Assembly (NCBI GenBank): GCA_902762385.1
Contig: CACWNQ010000001.1
Location: forward strand, 492,396-556,395
From: an uncultured Bacteroidales bacterium
GTDB taxonomy: Bacteria > Bacteroidota > Bacteroidia > Bacteroidales > Muribaculaceae
Length of the DNA: 64,000 nucleotides
Reading direction: 5' to 3'
Every line of letters begins with the position of its first letter. Position 1 is the stretch's first letter. Shown here piece by piece: positions 27,501 to 37,600 of the stretch. Below the pieces are notes generated by a model. It was not told the origin of the DNA, made no database searches, and was given only the letters and a program-made list of their open reading frames with translations. Position numbers and translations under genes: made by a program.

Positions 27501-27857
27501 AGAATATACCTCAAGCCAGTACTGCAGCCCATCGGGGATGTTGTTGATGTCGAATGTGCCTTCATCGCTAAATCCCAGAACAGGAGCAGCTTTGTCGTCA
27601 CCCGAGACTATTATGTAGCCATCGCATTTACCTTTGTTGAATACATAATAATCCACATCCAGTGAGTTAGACTTTGCCTCCAGGACAAGCTCTAATTGCT
27701 GAGTTACAGGTTCTGTTCCATGTATACGTGGATCATGGTTCCGACGCATGTGGTTTAATGCTAAAGACTGAGCCTCGTCGATGCTAATTTGCTTGCCATA
27801 AATATTGCTGGCCGTCAAGCAGAATACCAAAACCAGTATAAAAGAAATCTTTTTCAT
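24513..27857 (-). CDS. Secreted C10 (streptopain-type) cysteine protease with dockerin tail
   Basis: 1114 residues. A signal peptide (MKKISFILVLVFCLTASNIYG) is followed by a Spi-type inhibitory propeptide (to about 130) and the C10 catalytic domain, with Cys178 in AAAGCIATAAAQ and His323 in GGGHAFVFDGY ahead of HVNWGWGG. Then come beta-rich CARDB-like modules and two tandem repeats of 156 residues (roughly 740-1050, each opening EDFE and closing YIDNFT-YYY). A dockerin-like pair of calcium loops (GDVDGDGKVTAVDV and ADQNGDVEITSADV) ends the protein. It is last in a unit with the FGE-like and plug-domain genes. After the TAG stop the frame stays open for 26 codons. Confidence 0.9.
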   Translation of the reverse strand: MKKISFILVLVFCLTASNIYGKQISIDEAQSLALNHMRRNHDPRIHGTEPVTQQLELVLEAKSNSLDVDYYVFNKGKCDGYIIVSGDDKAAPVLGFSDEGTFDINNIPDGLQYWLEVYSQEMHYLRSNPNAQAASIRSKRSVSVRPLLSCNWSQSEPFNNLCPTYIEDGTTYHAAAGCIATAAAQIMYYHRWPITGTGSHSYVCNVNYSGEQTLSADFGSTTYDWDNMLDSYDGSYTDTQANAVATLMSHVGISCDMGYGRGSGAWNYAMVEALRNYFGYNKGMICKRRGNTPINEWEQTIMNELDNSRPVFYTGYTPNGGGHAFVFDGYNDEGYFHVNWGWGGLSNGYFLVTALNTSDESGSFEGGFNQLQTIIIGFYPDDGTTTEPQNYVELICEDYKSSVSQVNLGESAPIILNKLCVIGHGYYPTVVLRYGLNLTDLNNNTIDFKPGQQNDKDFMIEYPYSFFENYIPPTNLANGQYRLWLMYMVPEAGMTEYVPYEHSNTTTGYINVTVQDGIMYFDGPETNDGILSLESLEVPSKVGTNSSFEVKATIANAGDEYYDNIYFVVKQQETIISTGDAIKIDVATDDNVIVRSVVTAPAESGAYQLAVYDKKNHLIGSPVTLDVVECSNYSLSLSSGLSIPSYYMDPSNIQASAVISNSGTGDFIGSFEMWIVDKNVTWIKKRVYSPTITIPAGESATVNFQCEFYGSEDMVYKLYLINPDNDNMWGSNVTFVIKSYSMAVEDFEQMAATTAPPSNDVQGTLSTWKFDNCFVTSPGSDYCSGEHSTVMKKTASLTMTEDVRYVSQQISFEAYNPSTSAADFVLYCSTDQGATWTAIANARGETTTTVAAGSNAMLNFPCYIEVPARYRISITEGATTHMTYIDNFTVYYYDEVPFTTIEDFEDMTVATAPPANDVQGKLSTWKFVNCYVTAPGSNYCSGEHSTLMKKPASLTMTEDVRYVSKKISFDAYNAATSVAKFVLYRSTDQGATWTAVANSNGETTTTVAASSNVTLNFPFYMDVPARYRISMTAGPTSYKTYIDNFTIYYTDELPPEMIPGDVDGDGKVTAVDVTMLYNILLNNDYTGVVNADQNGDVEITSADVTAVYNIMLGE
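24714..25645 (-). repeat. 468-base tandem duplication inside the C10 protease gene
   Basis: Two direct DNA repeats with a period of 468 bases (156 codons); for example GTGAAGTTGTC at 24721 recurs at 25189. They are similar along their whole length at the DNA level, which indicates a fairly recent duplication of a beta-sandwich module. Confidence 0.85.
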
Positions 27858-27916
27858 TTTATATGGAGTTTTAAATTATTATTACATTGACACCCAGATT
27901 GGGTTAAGTATCTCTA

Positions 27917-28717
27917 TTATTCGGGGGAGTAGTTATGCACGAGTCGTAAACCCATGTTAATATTCCTAATATTGGGGTACTCGTACCAACGGGATGTCAC
28001 ACGACACAATACTTCACTGCTATTATAGCTACCACCACGAATCACGCGTTTAGTACCGGAGTTAGGGCCAGTAGGGTTGGTCTGAGGCTCTGAGCTGTAA
28101 TCTCCAAGCCAGTCCATACACCATTCAAACACATTGCCGCTCATGTCATAAATGCCCAATTCATTAGGATCCTTACTAGCAACGGGTTTATGTCGAGGCA
28201 CGAGGTTGCCGCTGTTGTCGTAAAACCAAGCAACCTGAAGTGGGTCATTACTCCCGCTATAAAGGAACCCCTTGCCCAAGTTGCCACCTCGAGCAGCATA
28301 TTCCCACTCTGCTTCAAAAGGCAAGCGGAAATGCATTCCAGTCAATTCGTTCAGTTTCATTAAAAAGTTCATACAATCGTTATAGTTAACCGACTCAACA
28401 GGTTGCTTATCTCCCCTATCAACACTTGGTTTCCTATCCAGAACAGCTTCCCACAACTCTTGTGTCACTTCGGTCTGCCCGATAAGAAAAGTTGAAAGCG
28501 TAACCTGGTGAGCTGGTCGGCTATTGAACGCCTCGATGTTATCATCTTTATCACCCATAGTGAAAGTGCCACCATCAACTTTAATCATTTTGAACGATAC
28601 ACCATTGACGGTGAAAGTCTGAACGGCATCAGTGTTTTTCGTTGGCTCATCGTCCTTACCACAAGCTAACAACATCATTACTGGGAGCAACATTAAAAGT
28701 AAAAACATTTTCTTCAT
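27917..28717 (-). CDS. FGE/sulfatase-modifying-factor-like lipoprotein
   Basis: 266 residues with a lipoprotein signal peptide (LLAC lipobox after MKKMFLLLMLLPVMML). The domain of the formylglycine-generating-enzyme family shows GGTFTMGD, TEVTQELWEAV, RLPFEAEWEYAARGG and MSGNVFEWCMDW. Active FGE uses a pair of cysteines near the end. Here only one remains: in RGGSYNSSEVLCRV the first is Ser. Catalysis is therefore unlikely, and a binding or structural role in the outer membrane is more probable. It lies 59 bases upstream of the C10 protease gene and 25 downstream of the plug-domain gene. Confidence 0.85.
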   Translation of the reverse strand: MKKMFLLLMLLPVMMLLACGKDDEPTKNTDAVQTFTVNGVSFKMIKVDGGTFTMGDKDDNIEAFNSRPAHQVTLSTFLIGQTEVTQELWEAVLDRKPSVDRGDKQPVESVNYNDCMNFLMKLNELTGMHFRLPFEAEWEYAARGGNLGKGFLYSGSNDPLQVAWFYDNSGNLVPRHKPVASKDPNELGIYDMSGNVFEWCMDWLGDYSSEPQTNPTGPNSGTKRVIRGGSYNSSEVLCRVTSRWYEYPNIRNINMGLRLVHNYSPE

Positions 28718-28742
28718 AACAGTGTGATTTTATATAAATTGA

Positions 28743-31448
28743 TTATTTCTTTGTAATTTTCTTCATGGCATGGATGAGTTCGCCCGATTGGGTTACACCC
28801 TCGACGGTGATAGTGTAAGTAGTATTAGCGGCATCGCCTGTGTAGAAATTGAAGCGGGCTTGCTTGTTGTTGCCAATGGCTATGCTGGGGTTCCAGTAGA
28901 TGGTCTCGCGCAGGTCGGTGCCTTCACCAATGCCGTTGTTGCCAGTGTCGTAACGTGGGGCATAGAATTCAGCCGGGCGCTGATAGCCAAGTGGTTTGAA
29001 GGTCTTTATTGTATAATCGGGACGCCCTTTTCTTAACTCGGTTCCATCTTTAGTAGTGATAGCAACAATTCCGCCTTTATAAGCTCCTCCACCGAATGCC
29101 AAAGCCTCAGCGCCACGTATATAATCAATTTGCTTAACAATATCGAAAGGACACATGTCTTTAAGCATCCTAAAAGAGTCGTCACTTCCAGATGCTAAGA
29201 TATTGGCGCCACTTGATGTGTTGCCTCTTGGGGCAACAATCTGGCCCATGCCAACAGTAGAAGGCCCTTCAGAACCAATCAATGGAGTTCCATCAACCAT
29301 AATACCGATCAGTTCACCTCTATTGCGCGTGCTGCACAGTCCATTGGGGGTGATAGCAATGCCTGTAAAGTATCGGAGAGCAGTCTCAAAATCGCTTATG
29401 CCACGTTTCTCAAAAAACTTATAATCACGTGAGTGAGTTGCGACAAGTTCATAGATTGTGAGAGGCTTGCTGCGTTTGTATCTTTGAACCACAATCTCAT
29501 CGAGAAGTACGCTAGCAACACCGTCAATATAAGTCAATCGATTCTTCTCATTGCTGATATAGCTGATGTTGAGTTCATTTTCCTCAGCCTCATACCTTTT
29601 TAAATCTCGGTCAAAATTCAAAATCGTAAGCGAAGGAAATGCGTCTTGATCAATAAACAGGTTACTCAGCGAAGAACCCTTTTTATTAACGGCCTGGATG
29701 ATGAACTTAGTGCTGTCGGGGAAAACCACATCGTTGATTTCCCATCGCCCATTCTTGTCGCTTGTTGCAATATCGGCATATCGAATGCGGGGAGCAATGA
29801 CTTTTACCATGGCATTTTGCATCAACTTGTTACGCCACTCGGTGCGCACAGTGCCGCTCAACGCTTGCCCTTGCTCGATGGGGAATTGTGGCGCAACGCC
29901 TCTTCCAATAAGAGAACGTGGCACGTCGTAACGGCGCCAGCCTTGAGCCATCATGAGCATGTCGAGCTCTTGTTGACGGCCAGGTGAGATAAAGTACCAT
30001 GCTGGATTGTTGACATGGCCTTGCAGGTCGCTCTGGAGTAGCAAATCGGTGAGGATAGACGTGGTGCTGTCGGGTGCTATAGTACGATCATCGGTCACAC
30101 TAACGGCGAAGTTGCCAGCGATAGTGTCGGCAAAAGTAAATTCGCTCAGGTCAACGCTCGCCTGCACGAGTTCGCGGCTGTCATAATCTTGTTTGTCACT
30201 ATTCAATTTAGCTCTTGGGGATTGCTTGCCAGTGACAAAGAAAAGACGCTCGCTGAGCATTCGTCCGTTCTCATTCATAAGCAAAGCCTGAACAACTCCA
30301 GCAGGAAGGGTGTCGGTCTCTATGGTCACACTTCCAAAGCCAGTTGCAAGCAGATTGCCTCGTTGCTGCACTGCTATCATCGCCGTGCTTTGCTGACTGC
30401 CCTTTGCCTCAATTCTCACAGTCTTGTCTTCTTGCGTAAGTTGCAGTACTGACGCATCGTTTCTCACTTGTGGTAGGTCAAAAGACTTTTCTTCTAAATC
30501 ATCGTTTAGGCAGATTGCCTGATAGCTTATTCCTGCTTGTGGTGTGAACGTGGCGAGCCCCATGCCGTCGTGAGTGGTGCTGATGCCCGACACCTTGTTG
30601 CCGCTGCCGTCAACTATGTCGCCAGTGATGTCAATCGACTTGCCGTTGCTGTCCATCGCCTTGAAGGTCATGCGGTTCTCGAAGCCAGGCACCAAGTAGC
30701 CGCCCTCGGGATAGAAGCTCACGTCATAGGTTGTTCTACTGCTTGGCGGGAAGGTAATGTACTTGCCGTAGTTGCCATATTGAACAAATACTGCTCCATC
30801 GCGCAAGTTCTTGTGGTCAATCTCGATACTCAAGTTGCGGTCACTGCCTTTCCAGTCGGTGGTTTTGCCGTTTGGCAGAGTGTAGCTGAACGAGTTGTAA
30901 AGACATGGCTGCTCAGTTTCGGCATCGAGGTAACGCAGGTTGATTTTCAGGCTTTCGTTGTCCTTGCCTTGGTTCTTCCATTCAAACTCATGCTCTATCT
31001 TGCGCTTGATGGCAAATGAACTGGTAATTTTCACCTTCTTCTTGAAAAAGTACTGCTCTCCCTGGTTCTGCATGAACATGGTGTAGGCAGCTAGAGTGTA
31101 TTCGCCTTCGGCAACCCTAGTGGGGTCAAGTGGAAGATACCCCTTGAACACGCCATCTCGCTCCCTGATTTTGATGCGCATTGCCACTTCGTTCATTGGA
31201 CTTAGAAGCTCCACATAAACAAACTTGCTGGCATCAACCGGCTGGTGATTCACTGCGTTGACCACAAAGGCTCGCAGCCACACTGTGTCGCCGGTGATAT
31301 AGTAAGGCTTATCGGTCATCACATGAATCTTCTCCTGCGGGTAGTTATAAACCTGCCAGTCGAGATTCTGCTTATACTGCGCAAAATCCTGCGCATGACC
31401 AAAGATGAAGCACAGACTAATGGCAATAAATGAGAGAGTTTTTTTCAT
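28743..31448 (-). CDS. Secreted macroglobulin-like/TonB-plug-domain protein
   Basis: 901 residues from MKKTLSFIAISLCFIFGHAQ (signal peptide); the frame extends 29 codons upstream, but that part is not signal-like. The N-terminal portion has an MG2-like domain (MTDKPYYITGDTVWLRAFV) and further beta domains. Near residue 690 a TonB-receptor plug-like region begins (LDEIVVQRYKRSKP to GIMVDGTPL and YIRGAEALAFGGGAYKGGIVAITTK). No beta barrel follows. Such plug-only proteins are common in Bacteroidetes and probably act at the outer membrane, perhaps in peptide or protein handling. It is first of the unit with the FGE-like lipoprotein and C10 protease (operon inferred from spacing). Confidence 0.75.
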   Translation of the reverse strand: MKKTLSFIAISLCFIFGHAQDFAQYKQNLDWQVYNYPQEKIHVMTDKPYYITGDTVWLRAFVVNAVNHQPVDASKFVYVELLSPMNEVAMRIKIRERDGVFKGYLPLDPTRVAEGEYTLAAYTMFMQNQGEQYFFKKKVKITSSFAIKRKIEHEFEWKNQGKDNESLKINLRYLDAETEQPCLYNSFSYTLPNGKTTDWKGSDRNLSIEIDHKNLRDGAVFVQYGNYGKYITFPPSSRTTYDVSFYPEGGYLVPGFENRMTFKAMDSNGKSIDITGDIVDGSGNKVSGISTTHDGMGLATFTPQAGISYQAICLNDDLEEKSFDLPQVRNDASVLQLTQEDKTVRIEAKGSQQSTAMIAVQQRGNLLATGFGSVTIETDTLPAGVVQALLMNENGRMLSERLFFVTGKQSPRAKLNSDKQDYDSRELVQASVDLSEFTFADTIAGNFAVSVTDDRTIAPDSTTSILTDLLLQSDLQGHVNNPAWYFISPGRQQELDMLMMAQGWRRYDVPRSLIGRGVAPQFPIEQGQALSGTVRTEWRNKLMQNAMVKVIAPRIRYADIATSDKNGRWEINDVVFPDSTKFIIQAVNKKGSSLSNLFIDQDAFPSLTILNFDRDLKRYEAEENELNISYISNEKNRLTYIDGVASVLLDEIVVQRYKRSKPLTIYELVATHSRDYKFFEKRGISDFETALRYFTGIAITPNGLCSTRNRGELIGIMVDGTPLIGSEGPSTVGMGQIVAPRGNTSSGANILASGSDDSFRMLKDMCPFDIVKQIDYIRGAEALAFGGGAYKGGIVAITTKDGTELRKGRPDYTIKTFKPLGYQRPAEFYAPRYDTGNNGIGEGTDLRETIYWNPSIAIGNNKQARFNFYTGDAANTTYTITVEGVTQSGELIHAMKKITKK

Positions 31449-31678
31449 AAAAAATGGTATGAAGAAGATTGAGCACGATGGTAATTTTTTGTCATTTAAA
31501 CACAAAAAAACAAAAAACACTGCATAACAACACAAATTCTTAACACTTCTTAACCACCCCCCGAATTGTTAAAGAAAACAAACCACAATTAAGGGTACCA
31601 ATAGCTACATAAGACAAATGATTATTGGTTAACCTAAGAAATATGAATAGATGCGTTTGACCTATTCTCAACTACGGA

Positions 31679-34600
31679 TTACTTGGTGAGAGAGATGTTT
31701 AAAGAAAGTCCGTAATTGGTGTTAGTAGTTGGATAAGAGGTAGATGAAACGAGCGGAGTGTTAACCTGGTGGTCGAAGAACGCACCAATGGTGATGCGCT
31801 TGCTCATCACATAGTTAGCCGAGAAGTTGATACCGAGGGTACGGGTGCCACTCGTTGCCTGTGTGGTGTTGACATCAATCTTACGAATGAGCGCGGTGTT
31901 GTTGTTAAGCTGCAGATTGAAATTGAGAGTCAGGTCATTATTAATATTCTCCTGCTTCTTCCTGATTTTGAGCACTGAGTTAAAGTTGGCAATCTTGTAG
32001 CTAGCACCAATCACAAGCGACTTCTGCAAGGTCTCAACCAGCTGCAATGATGAGATGTTGAGCGCCAGAGTGCGAGAGTCGCGATACTCAACGTTAAAAC
32101 TCAAGTCATTCTTCAACGTAGCATTGACACCAATGAGTGGTGCGAACTTCTCGGTGATAGTAACTGATGATATGTTATAAGGTGAATTGGGTATAGGTGC
32201 TCCAGTGAGTGCGTCTTGAGTGAATCCCAGTCCCTCGCCTACGGTGACCCAATCGGTGTAGCTTGAGAAGTTGCCAACCGAATAAGTACACTGATAAGCA
32301 TGTGTGAGAGTAAGGTTCTTGAGTACCTTCTTGATAGCCGGGATGCGTGAGAGCCCATCGTAGGTGACGCGCCAGTTGGGCAAGATGCTCTTAAGTCCCG
32401 GGAATGGATTAAGATCAACCTTTTTGGCATCCTTTCCAGAGTAAGCCGCTATGAATGCAGGTATCATAACATCGCTACCAGCAGGATTAACCCCTCCGTT
32501 CTCGGGGTTGAATGTTGTTCCAGCATAGACTGTTCCACGCAAGAAACCACGCTCGGGATAAGACCTATCGAAATAACGGCTCTCAAGTCGCTCAGCCACA
32601 ATAGGAATATTGTTCAAGAAGTTGTTGAACGCATTGCTAAAGTACTCATTGTCGACACTCACACCTCGCAGCGCTGTAGCAATGGCAATGTGGGTCTTGG
32701 TGTAGCTACCTGAATAGAGCACGCCCACGTCGTCGTACATGAACTGGATTTGGTTAGTTCGATTGTCGGTTCGGTTTCCAGTGAGAGTGATTTTGAGACC
32801 TGTGATAGGTTCGACAACCACCTCGGCGCTGAATTCTTGAGTGCGCGAGAAGATGGCAGGAGAAGTTTGAGTGGAATCACCAAGAAGCCATCCCCTACTC
32901 TTGGCCTTCTCGATATAATTCTGCCCAACAAAACCAAATGCGAAGTCGAGACCTGGAGCCATGACGTCGTAATGGGTGCTCTGACCGAAAATATCGCCAA
33001 TGTTAGGCACAAACTGCGGTATTGAGAGCGACTGAGTCTGCCTCCACTTGACATTCACACTCTTAACGCTGATAGCGAGACGAGTGAGATATTGTGCGAG
33101 TTCGGTTCCAAAGTTCTTCTTGTCGCTACCCATGACCTCGGTAACAGTGACCTTGATGCTCGTAGAATCGCGGTTAGTAATCTCGATGTTATTATTATCC
33201 TTAACATTAAACTTAATAGGATAGCGCTTGCCATCGATAGTGGTTGCAGTGACCCTGACTTTCTTCACATTCATGTTGTGCTTGACAAGTGTTGTGGTAT
33301 CGGCACGAAGCTGGAATGTGCGGTCAAATTTCTTAGCCTTCTTTTGGCTCTTCTTTCCAGAGTCCTTGTCGCGACCACCACCCGATGAGGAGAATCGCTT
33401 ATGCACATCTTTCACATATGGCAATTTACCATAGAGTGTCTCAAGATTGAGACGAGTATCGATGTTCAGAGATGACTGGTTGGCGATATTGTTGCCCGAG
33501 AAAATGCCAGCAATCTCAGTACCACGATCCCAACGATAGGTGGCATTGTAAGTAGCATTGGCAGTGATGAAGCTCAAGATAGGAATTGCGTTGAATGGCG
33601 CCTTATAGGTAGCAGTGAACGTCTGGTTATAGGCCCAAGGCGTTCCCAGGTCCTTAATGCTACGCCAAACGCTGTCGCGCCAGTCGCGATACTCATCGGG
33701 GAAGAGCTTGCGATTGACTTGCCCGAGAGGCTCAAGGATGTGGGCTGTGGTTTGGCTATTGAACGACATGTTAATCGACTTGGTGAAGTTCCAAGACAGA
33801 GCAAACTGCCTATCCCACAAGAAGTTCTTACTTACCGATACAGGTAAGATGATATCAACATCGGTCTCATTGCGAGTTTGCTGCTCATAATAATACCTTG
33901 ATATATTAGTGCTGAAAGCAATAGAATTGGGCAACCACCTGAACTCCCATTCACGGAAGAACTTCATGTTCTTGTTTTTAGCATCGATAGCCTTGCCAAG
34001 AGGCTTGAATGGCTTGATGTAGGGGTTCCAGGCATATTGCATGCTACCACGATAGTCGTTGGTATTCTCGTAGATATAGTCGGGATTAGACTTGTGAGTC
34101 TTATTGAACGAATAGTTGAAGGTGAAGTTTGCAGGGTCCCAAGGCATTGGGTTCTTGCTCTTCACATCAAACTTAAGTCCAGAAATCGAGAAATTCTTGA
34201 CAACGGTCTCACTCACAGCATAGGACTTAATAGAGTCCTTCTGCTCCTCGGTTGCACAAGCGTCGAGAGCGTCCTTGAGCAGGATGTCCTCATCGAGAGG
34301 ATTATATTTAGGTGTCACCTTCTCGTTACTATAAGAGAAGTAGACGGGAGCATGCAGTTTCACTTTCTCGGGGATGAATCGACCTAAATCGGCCTGCACA
34401 GCGACATTATATTGGTCATAGTTGTCGAGACGCCGCTGGGTCATACTCTGGTCGACAGAGCCGAATCCACTGGTCTCCTTGTGCCATCCCACATTGAGCA
34501 CACCGATGTCGCTAAGATTCAAGCTCATGCTGGCCTTAGCGGCCCATCCACCCTCGCTGTCGAAGTCGGTTACCCTAAGTTCATCGACCCAAACAACGAA

Positions 34601-37600
34601 GTCCTTGGTAGTACCAGCTGTATTATTTCTCACACCAATGAGCATTACCCTTACCTTACTCAACGATGGGTTACCCATCACATAGACGTGATTACGCGCA
34701 TTGTTGGGGTCTTGCTCTTGATAACGCTGAGTGTAGGAGACTTCGGGGTTACCTGCCATCTTCTCGGCATTACGGTTCTTCTTTACAGCGGTGAGCACGT
34801 CGAGGTCAAGGTCGAGCATGTTATCGCTAGGCCAAACGGCAAGACGATCGGCCGAACTATTGGTGCTATAATGTCCTGGAGGAGTTATCAAGAGAGGAAT
34901 TTCATACTCGTAGTAGTTATTCTTCACATCGGAACCCATGCGAACGAAGATAGAGATGTCGCCGTTCTTGAGGTTAGTAGCATCGTTGATGAAAGCCTCG
35001 CTGTGAACAAACATCTGCAGTCGCTTATAGGTGCGCAGATCGAGATTGGTGTTGCGATATACGCCTCGTGCGTCACCGGCCTCGAGGCCCTCAACCTTCA
35101 TCTGCATTGACTGCTCGTTGAGCTGTGTAATTTGCGATTGTCCCGAGTCGATGATACGAGACACACCTGGAGGCAGCACATAATTGACTGGCTCACGACT
35201 AGCGTTCTCCTCAATGTTAACGGTGTTGACATCGATAGTTCCACTACCAGGCATATCGGCGCGTCCATTAAGGTTGTAGTCGTAGTTACGCCACTCGCCA
35301 CGGACAAGCTCAAGGGTAGCAAACCTGAGGTGAGTAGTCTCCTTGAACCCTGTGAGGAACATACGCATAAAGCGAATTGACGAGAAGTCGTTGATTGAAC
35401 CCACAACCTTCTCATAGCTCTTGATGGGGATACAGAACTGGTACCATGTCACGTGCTGATCCTCACCATTGCGTGTGCGCTGAACAGACTCTTGCTTGTC
35501 GATGATGTAGTTCTTACCCACCTGAAGGTCTTCGGGTCGAATCGACACCTTATACTGGAAATAGCGCTCATACTCGTTGAGCGTGTTGTCTTGATTGATA
35601 TCCTCAACATCGGGCACACTGCGTGCACTCTGGTACATGCCATCTTCGGCATCTTCCTGCGAGAGAGAGTTGCCCTCGGTGCCATTGTAATGCTTGTATC
35701 GCTCGAGGATTGAGAGGCGCTGCTCGTCGTAGTCGTAACCACGGTAGAAGTGGTAGTTATCGCCCGCAGGGTCGTTGATTGGCGAGAACTTGTCCTCCTC
35801 CATCTTTGCTATGGTCTCAGCGGGCAGCTTGCTACGCAACTTGCTGACATACTCTTGATAAGAGGGGAAATTCTGCTCATCGGTTGTGCTAAGTCCGTTA
35901 AGACCAACGTCCTGACGTACACGCGAACCCGAAGCTGTTTCAAAAGCATAGGTCAGCGACGACTTAGTAGACACCCTACCCCAATTGGTCTCTCGCACCG
36001 GGGTATCATCGTTTTCGAGATAAGGCAATCCGTTCTCATAACTCTTAAGACCATCTTTAAGAATATCCTCGCTTATCTCACCCAGGTTGATGTAGAAGTC
36101 ACCACCGTCTTTATTAGGATTATCATCGTCGAGGAATGGGTCGAGAAGCCAGAACTTGATATACTCCACATTGTTAGTGACAAAATCGGTGTTGTCAATT
36201 TTGCGCATGATACCAGCCCATCGTTGCTCTGGGTTAAGAAGGTTGCCATTGGAGTCGATATTGTCGGCATCAAGGTTATAAGGTCCTCTTTCCTTGGGAT
36301 AGTAAGAGAGGTTAAGAGTCTGAATGGTCGACGCCTCGCCATAGTTGAGCTCGCGTCCCGGGAACACCTCGGTGTAAGGGATCTCACGCACATAGGGGTT
36401 AGAGAGCTGGTCGAGGTCGTTCTTAATGTATCCTGGCACGAACGACGAGTTGCGCTGTGTGAAGAGGCGGTCGATGTAATACCATGAGAGCAACGAGCGA
36501 TTCTTACCATAGGCAACATCATTAGACAATGCTGCCTCGGGGAAGAGGGCGTCGTTGGCATTATCGTAAGGTGTTGATGCCAGGAACCAAGAGTAAGGCG
36601 AACGCAGGTCGATTCCGGTCTGCGTCGACTCAAAGTCGTCGATATAAGAGCTACCAGCATTGGAGCCTGTGCGAGACTGGTGTGGCAACAACTGCGCAAA
36701 CTCACCATTAATATTTACTGATGAAGGCGCTGTGGCGTTGACGGTAGGAATCTTATTGAGGAAATTGGTAAGCCACATGAAATTAGACTTATAAGAAATC
36801 CTTGCTCCCCAAATGGTGTTGTTAACCACCTCGTTACCGATTGCAACCTTCTCGGTAATGTTTCTCTCACCATAATGCATGAGAGTACCGCCAACGTGGA
36901 AATCGTCGTTGAAGGCATAGTCAAGATCAAGTCCAAGCAATGTCTTTCGCTGAGTACTGAATGTAGACTGGTTCTCAAGCGAAACACTGATATTGGTACC
37001 CGCATCGATAATGCTCTGGTTGGTGATGGTTACTGTACCGATAGTGTAGTCGACGGTGTAGTCGCTGTTCTCGGTGAGGGTGACGCCACCAGCAGTAACG
37101 ACTACCGAGCCACGTGGCACATTGGTAGCGTTGAGGCTAATCACGTTCTTATTGGTTGACTGATACTCACCCTGAAGCACAAATTTGTTCTTGTCTTGCA
37201 CCTGCTGAGCATCGGTAAGCTGCATGGTGTAAAGCTCTTGGTACACATATTTGTCGGCGATGGCATCGTTGCCAATCTGCTTGCGCAAATGCGAACCAAA
37301 AGGCTCAACAACCGGGAAAATCACCTTGCCACCCGAAGTGGTGATGGTGTAGTTCTCAATAAAGTCGAAACGACCGTCGGGATTGAAGTTATTGTTGGCA
37401 TCCAAGCGGTCGAGGTTCATTACTCTAATCAGAGGAACGCCCGAAATATTACCCTCATTGATATAAGGCAACTCAATACCAGTAGTATCGTTCAAATACT
37501 TGATATTGAGTTTGAAATTAGCTTTCTGAACCTGGTAAGCGCCAAGTGAGTATACGTTTTTCATCATCAGGTCCCACATAGGCACCTGAGTGTTGATGGT

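Noticed and set aside
27917-28060. FGE-like lipoprotein C-terminus as a second DGR variable region
   Set aside because: Its codons lack the NNC bias, the region is A/T-rich and no GC-rich hairpin follows.
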